A stretch of 64,000 nt of DNA from Streptomyces spinosus (GTDB taxonomy: Bacteria; Actinomycetota; Actinomycetes; Streptomycetales; Streptomycetaceae), in contig NZ_JAINRC010000001.1 in NCBI RefSeq assembly GCF_020400655.1, forward strand, positions 868,001 through 932,000, read 5' to 3'. The notes below the pieces were generated by a model. That model was not told where the DNA came from and did not search any database. It was given only the letters and a program-made list of their open reading frames with translations. A program made the position numbers and the translations under genes. The first letter of the stretch is position 1; each line of letters opens with the position of its first letter. Shown here in pieces: positions 61,979 to 64,000 of this stretch.

Positions 61979-64000
61979 TCACCCCTCCGACTCCCCGCGG
62001 AGCACGGCGAGCACGCCGTCCAGCTCGTCGGGTTTCACCAGGACGTCACGTGCCTTGGAGCCCTCGCTCGGCCCCACGATGTTGCGGGACTCCATCAGGT
62101 CCATGAGCCGTCCGGCCTTGGCGAAGCCGACGCGCAGTTTGCGCTGGAGCATGGACGTCGAGCCGAACTGGGTGGAGACGACCAGTTCGGCCGCCTGGCA
62201 CAGCAGGTCGAGGTCGTCGCCGATGTCCTCGTCGATCTCCTTCTTCTGCTTGCCGCCCACGGTGACGTCGTCCCGGAAGACGGGCGCCATCTGCTCCTTG
62301 CAGTGCCGGACGACGGCCGCGACCTCCTCCTCGGTCACGAAGGCGCCCTGCATGCGCGTGGGCTTGTTCGCGCCCATCGGCAGGAACAGGCCGTCGCCCT
62401 TGCCGATCAGCTTCTCGGCGCCGGGCTGGTCGAGGATGACCCGGGAGTCGGCCAGCGAGGAGGTGGCGAAGGCGAGCCGGGAGGGCACGTTGGCCTTGAT
62501 CAGGCCGGTGACCACGTCGACCGAGGGGCGCTGGGTGGCGAGCACGAGGTGGATGCCGGCCGCGCGCGCGAGCTGCGTGATGCGCACGATCGCGTCCTCC
62601 ACGTCCCGCGGCGCGACCATCATGAGGTCGGCCAGCTCGTCCACGATCACCAGCAGGTACGGGTACGGCTGCAGCTCGCGCTCGCTGCCCTCGGGCGGCT
62701 TGGCCCTGCCCTCGCGCACCGCGCGGTTGAAGTCGTCGATGTGCCGGTACCCGTAGGCGGCCAGGTCGTCGTACCGGAGGTCCATCTCGCGTACCACCCA
62801 CTGCAGCGCCTCGGCGGCCCGCTTGGGGTTGGTGATGATCGGCGTGATCAGGTGCGGGATGCCCTCGTAGGCGGTCAGCTCCACGCGCTTGGGGTCGACC
62901 AGGATCATCCGGACGTCCTCCGGGGTCGCCCGCATCATGACCGAGGTGATCAGGCAGTTGATGCAGGACGACTTGCCGGAGCCGGTGGCGCCGGCGACCA
63001 GCATGTGCGGCATCTTCGCCAGCGAGTGCATGACGTACCCGCCCTCGACGTCCTTGCCGAAGGCGACCAGCATCGGGTCGTCGTCCTCCGCCGACTCCGC
63101 GAGGCGCAGCACGTCACCGAGGTTGACCATCTCCCGGTCGGTGTTCGGGATCTCGATGCCGACCGCGGACTTTCCGGGGATCGGGCTGATGATCCGCACG
63201 TCCGGACTGGCCACCGCGTACGCGATGTTCTTGGTCAGCGCGGTGATCCGCTCCACCTTCACGGCGGGGCCGAGTTCGATCTCGTAGCGGGTGACCGTCG
63301 GGCCGCGGGTGAAGCCGGTGACGCGCGCGTCGACCTTGAACTCGGTGAAGACCTGGGTGAGCGAGGCGACGACGGCGTCGTTGGCCGCGCTGCGCGCCTT
63401 GCCGGGGCCGCCGCGCTGGAGCAGGTCCAGGGAGGGCAGCGCGTAGGTGATGTCGCCGGACAGCTGGAGCTGTTCCGCGCGCGCAGGCAGTTCGCGGGGT
63501 TCCTCGGGCGCCTTCTTGGTCAGGTCCGGGACGGAGCCGGTCGCCGGCCGGTGCTGCTCGGGGCGGGCCGCCGGGACCGGCCTCGGTGCGGGAGCGGGAG
63601 CCGGTTCCTCGGCAGGAGCCGGTTCCTCGGCGGGCGCCGGCGCGGGCACCGGGGTGGTGTCCTCGCGCTCGCCCGCGCTCACTCCCTGGGTGAGGTCGGC
63701 GACGAGCGGGGACGGCGGCATGCCGTGCTGGACGGCGCCGTCGAGCGCGGCGGCGGCCGCCGCAGCGACGTCCACGGCGTCCATCCTGCGCTGCGGGTCC
63801 GGCTGTGGCACCGCGGAACGCCTGGGACGCCCGCGGCGCTGCGAGAGGGCCTCTTCCTCGGCGCCCTCGGGGTCGTACGCGCGGGGGGCGGCGGAACGTC
63901 GGCGGGGGCGCGCGGGCGTCGCCTCGCGCCACTCGTCGTCGTAGTACTCCTCCCCGTACCGGTCCTCCTCCGGGTCGCGCAGCACGCCCAGGTGCACCCC
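61979..64000 (-). CDS. ftsK: DNA translocase FtsK, C-terminal part
   Basis: Septal DNA pump that clears chromosomes at division and sporulation. Only the region after the N-terminal membrane domain is present; the gene continues beyond the right edge. The linker is acidic and Pro/Ala-rich ([19 protein letters not shown]). Motor domain: Walker [11 protein letters not shown], Walker [33 protein letters not shown]. The gamma domain (winged helix reading KOPS-like sequences) is at the C-terminus with [20 protein letters not shown]. Confidence 0.96.
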   Translation of the reverse strand, partial: GVHLGVLRDPEEDRYGEEYYDDEWREATPARPRRRSAAPRAYDPEGAEEEALSQRRGRPRRSAVPQPDPQRRMDAVDVAAAAAAALDGAVQHGMPPSPLVADLTQGVSAGEREDTTPVPAPAPAEEPAPAEEPAPAPAPRPVPAARPEQHRPATGSVPDLTKKAPEEPRELPARAEQLQLSGDITYALPSLDLLQRGGPGKARSAANDAVVASLTQVFTEFKVDARVTGFTRGPTVTRYEIELGPAVKVERITALTKNIAYAVASPDVRIISPIPGKSAVGIEIPNTDREMVNLGDVLRLAESAEDDDPMLVAFGKDVEGGYVMHSLAKMPHMLVAGATGSGKSSCINCLITSVMMRATPEDVRMILVDPKRVELTAYEGIPHLITPIITNPKRAAEALQWVVREMDLRYDDLAAYGYRHIDDFNRAVREGRAKPPEGSERELQPYPYLLVIVDELADLMMVAPRDVEDAIVRITQLARAAGIHLVLATQRPSVDVVTGLIKANVPSRLAFATSSLADSRVILDQPGAEKLIGKGDGLFLPMGANKPTRMQGAFVTEEEVAAVVRHCKEQMAPVFRDDVTVGGKQKKEIDEDIGDDLDLLCQAAELVVSTQFGSTSMLQRKLRVGFAKAGRLMDLMESRNIVGPSEGSKARDVLVKPDELDGVLAVLRGESEG

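Noticed and set aside
1..64000. tRNA, rRNA, CRISPR array, insertion sequence or att site
   Set aside because: No cloverleaf with CCA-side features, spaced repeat array, transposase or integrase was seen.

Overview
This is a stretch of a Streptomyces chromosome, or of a very close relative. GC content is high, with a strong G/C bias at third codon positions. GTG starts and GTGA/ATGA stop-start overlaps are common. The gene order from nrdJ-nrdR-lexA through hflX, rshA, dapF, miaA, miaB, gluRK/gluABCD, recX-recA, lhr, clgR, cinA, pgsA and rimO to ftsK is the conserved core arrangement I know from S. coelicolor (that comparison is from memory, not a search). I see no rRNA, tRNA, CRISPR array, insertion sequence or prophage. 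Most of the window is core chromosome with a few accessory insertions.

Region by region. 1-4.7 kb: dNTP supply and SOS control (nrdJ partial, nrdR, lexA, a DinG-type helicase), with a paired NrdR box and an SOS box in the nrdR/lexA divergent region. 5.0-9.7 kb: a minus-strand three-gene NRPS-independent siderophore-type cluster (2,4-diaminobutyrate-type aminotransferase, IucA/IucC synthetase, GNAT acyltransferase). 10.2-21.8 kb: a lipoprotein protease, HflX, an M1 peptidase, RshA, DapF, MiaA and small proteins. 21.9-23.5 kb: MiaB. 23.8-25.5 kb: an accessory ImmA/IrrE-like protease with a membrane protein, followed by repeat-rich DNA. 25.9-30 kb: an SDR, a secreted GH18 enzyme with a DasR-like operator, a DUF6204 protein, a MarR regulator and a MazG-like protein. 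30-36.9 kb: an orphan TAXI receptor, then the GluR-GluK two-component system divergent from the gluABCD glutamate ABC transporter. 37-40 kb: an FAD monooxygenase, then a cysteine-rich leader peptide ahead of an overlapping cysteine dioxygenase/rhodanese pair.

40.3-45.3 kb: an orphan FtsX-like permease, recX and recA (with an SOS box inside the promoter spacer). 45.4-49.4 kb: membrane and hypothetical proteins. 50-56 kb: Lhr helicase and a Nei/Fpg glycosylase, adding to the DNA-repair theme. 56-64 kb: small proteins, a Dps ferritin-like protein, clgR, cinA, pgsA, rimO, a RodZ-like protein and the C-terminal part of ftsK, which runs out of the window.

No clearly unprecedented multi-gene system is visible. 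The observations I would follow first are the leaderless Cys-rich leader ORF controlling the cysteine dioxygenase operon, the incomplete siderophore cluster, the ImmA/IrrE-membrane protein pair, and the high number of genes whose -10 element sits so close to the start codon that the mRNA should be leaderless.
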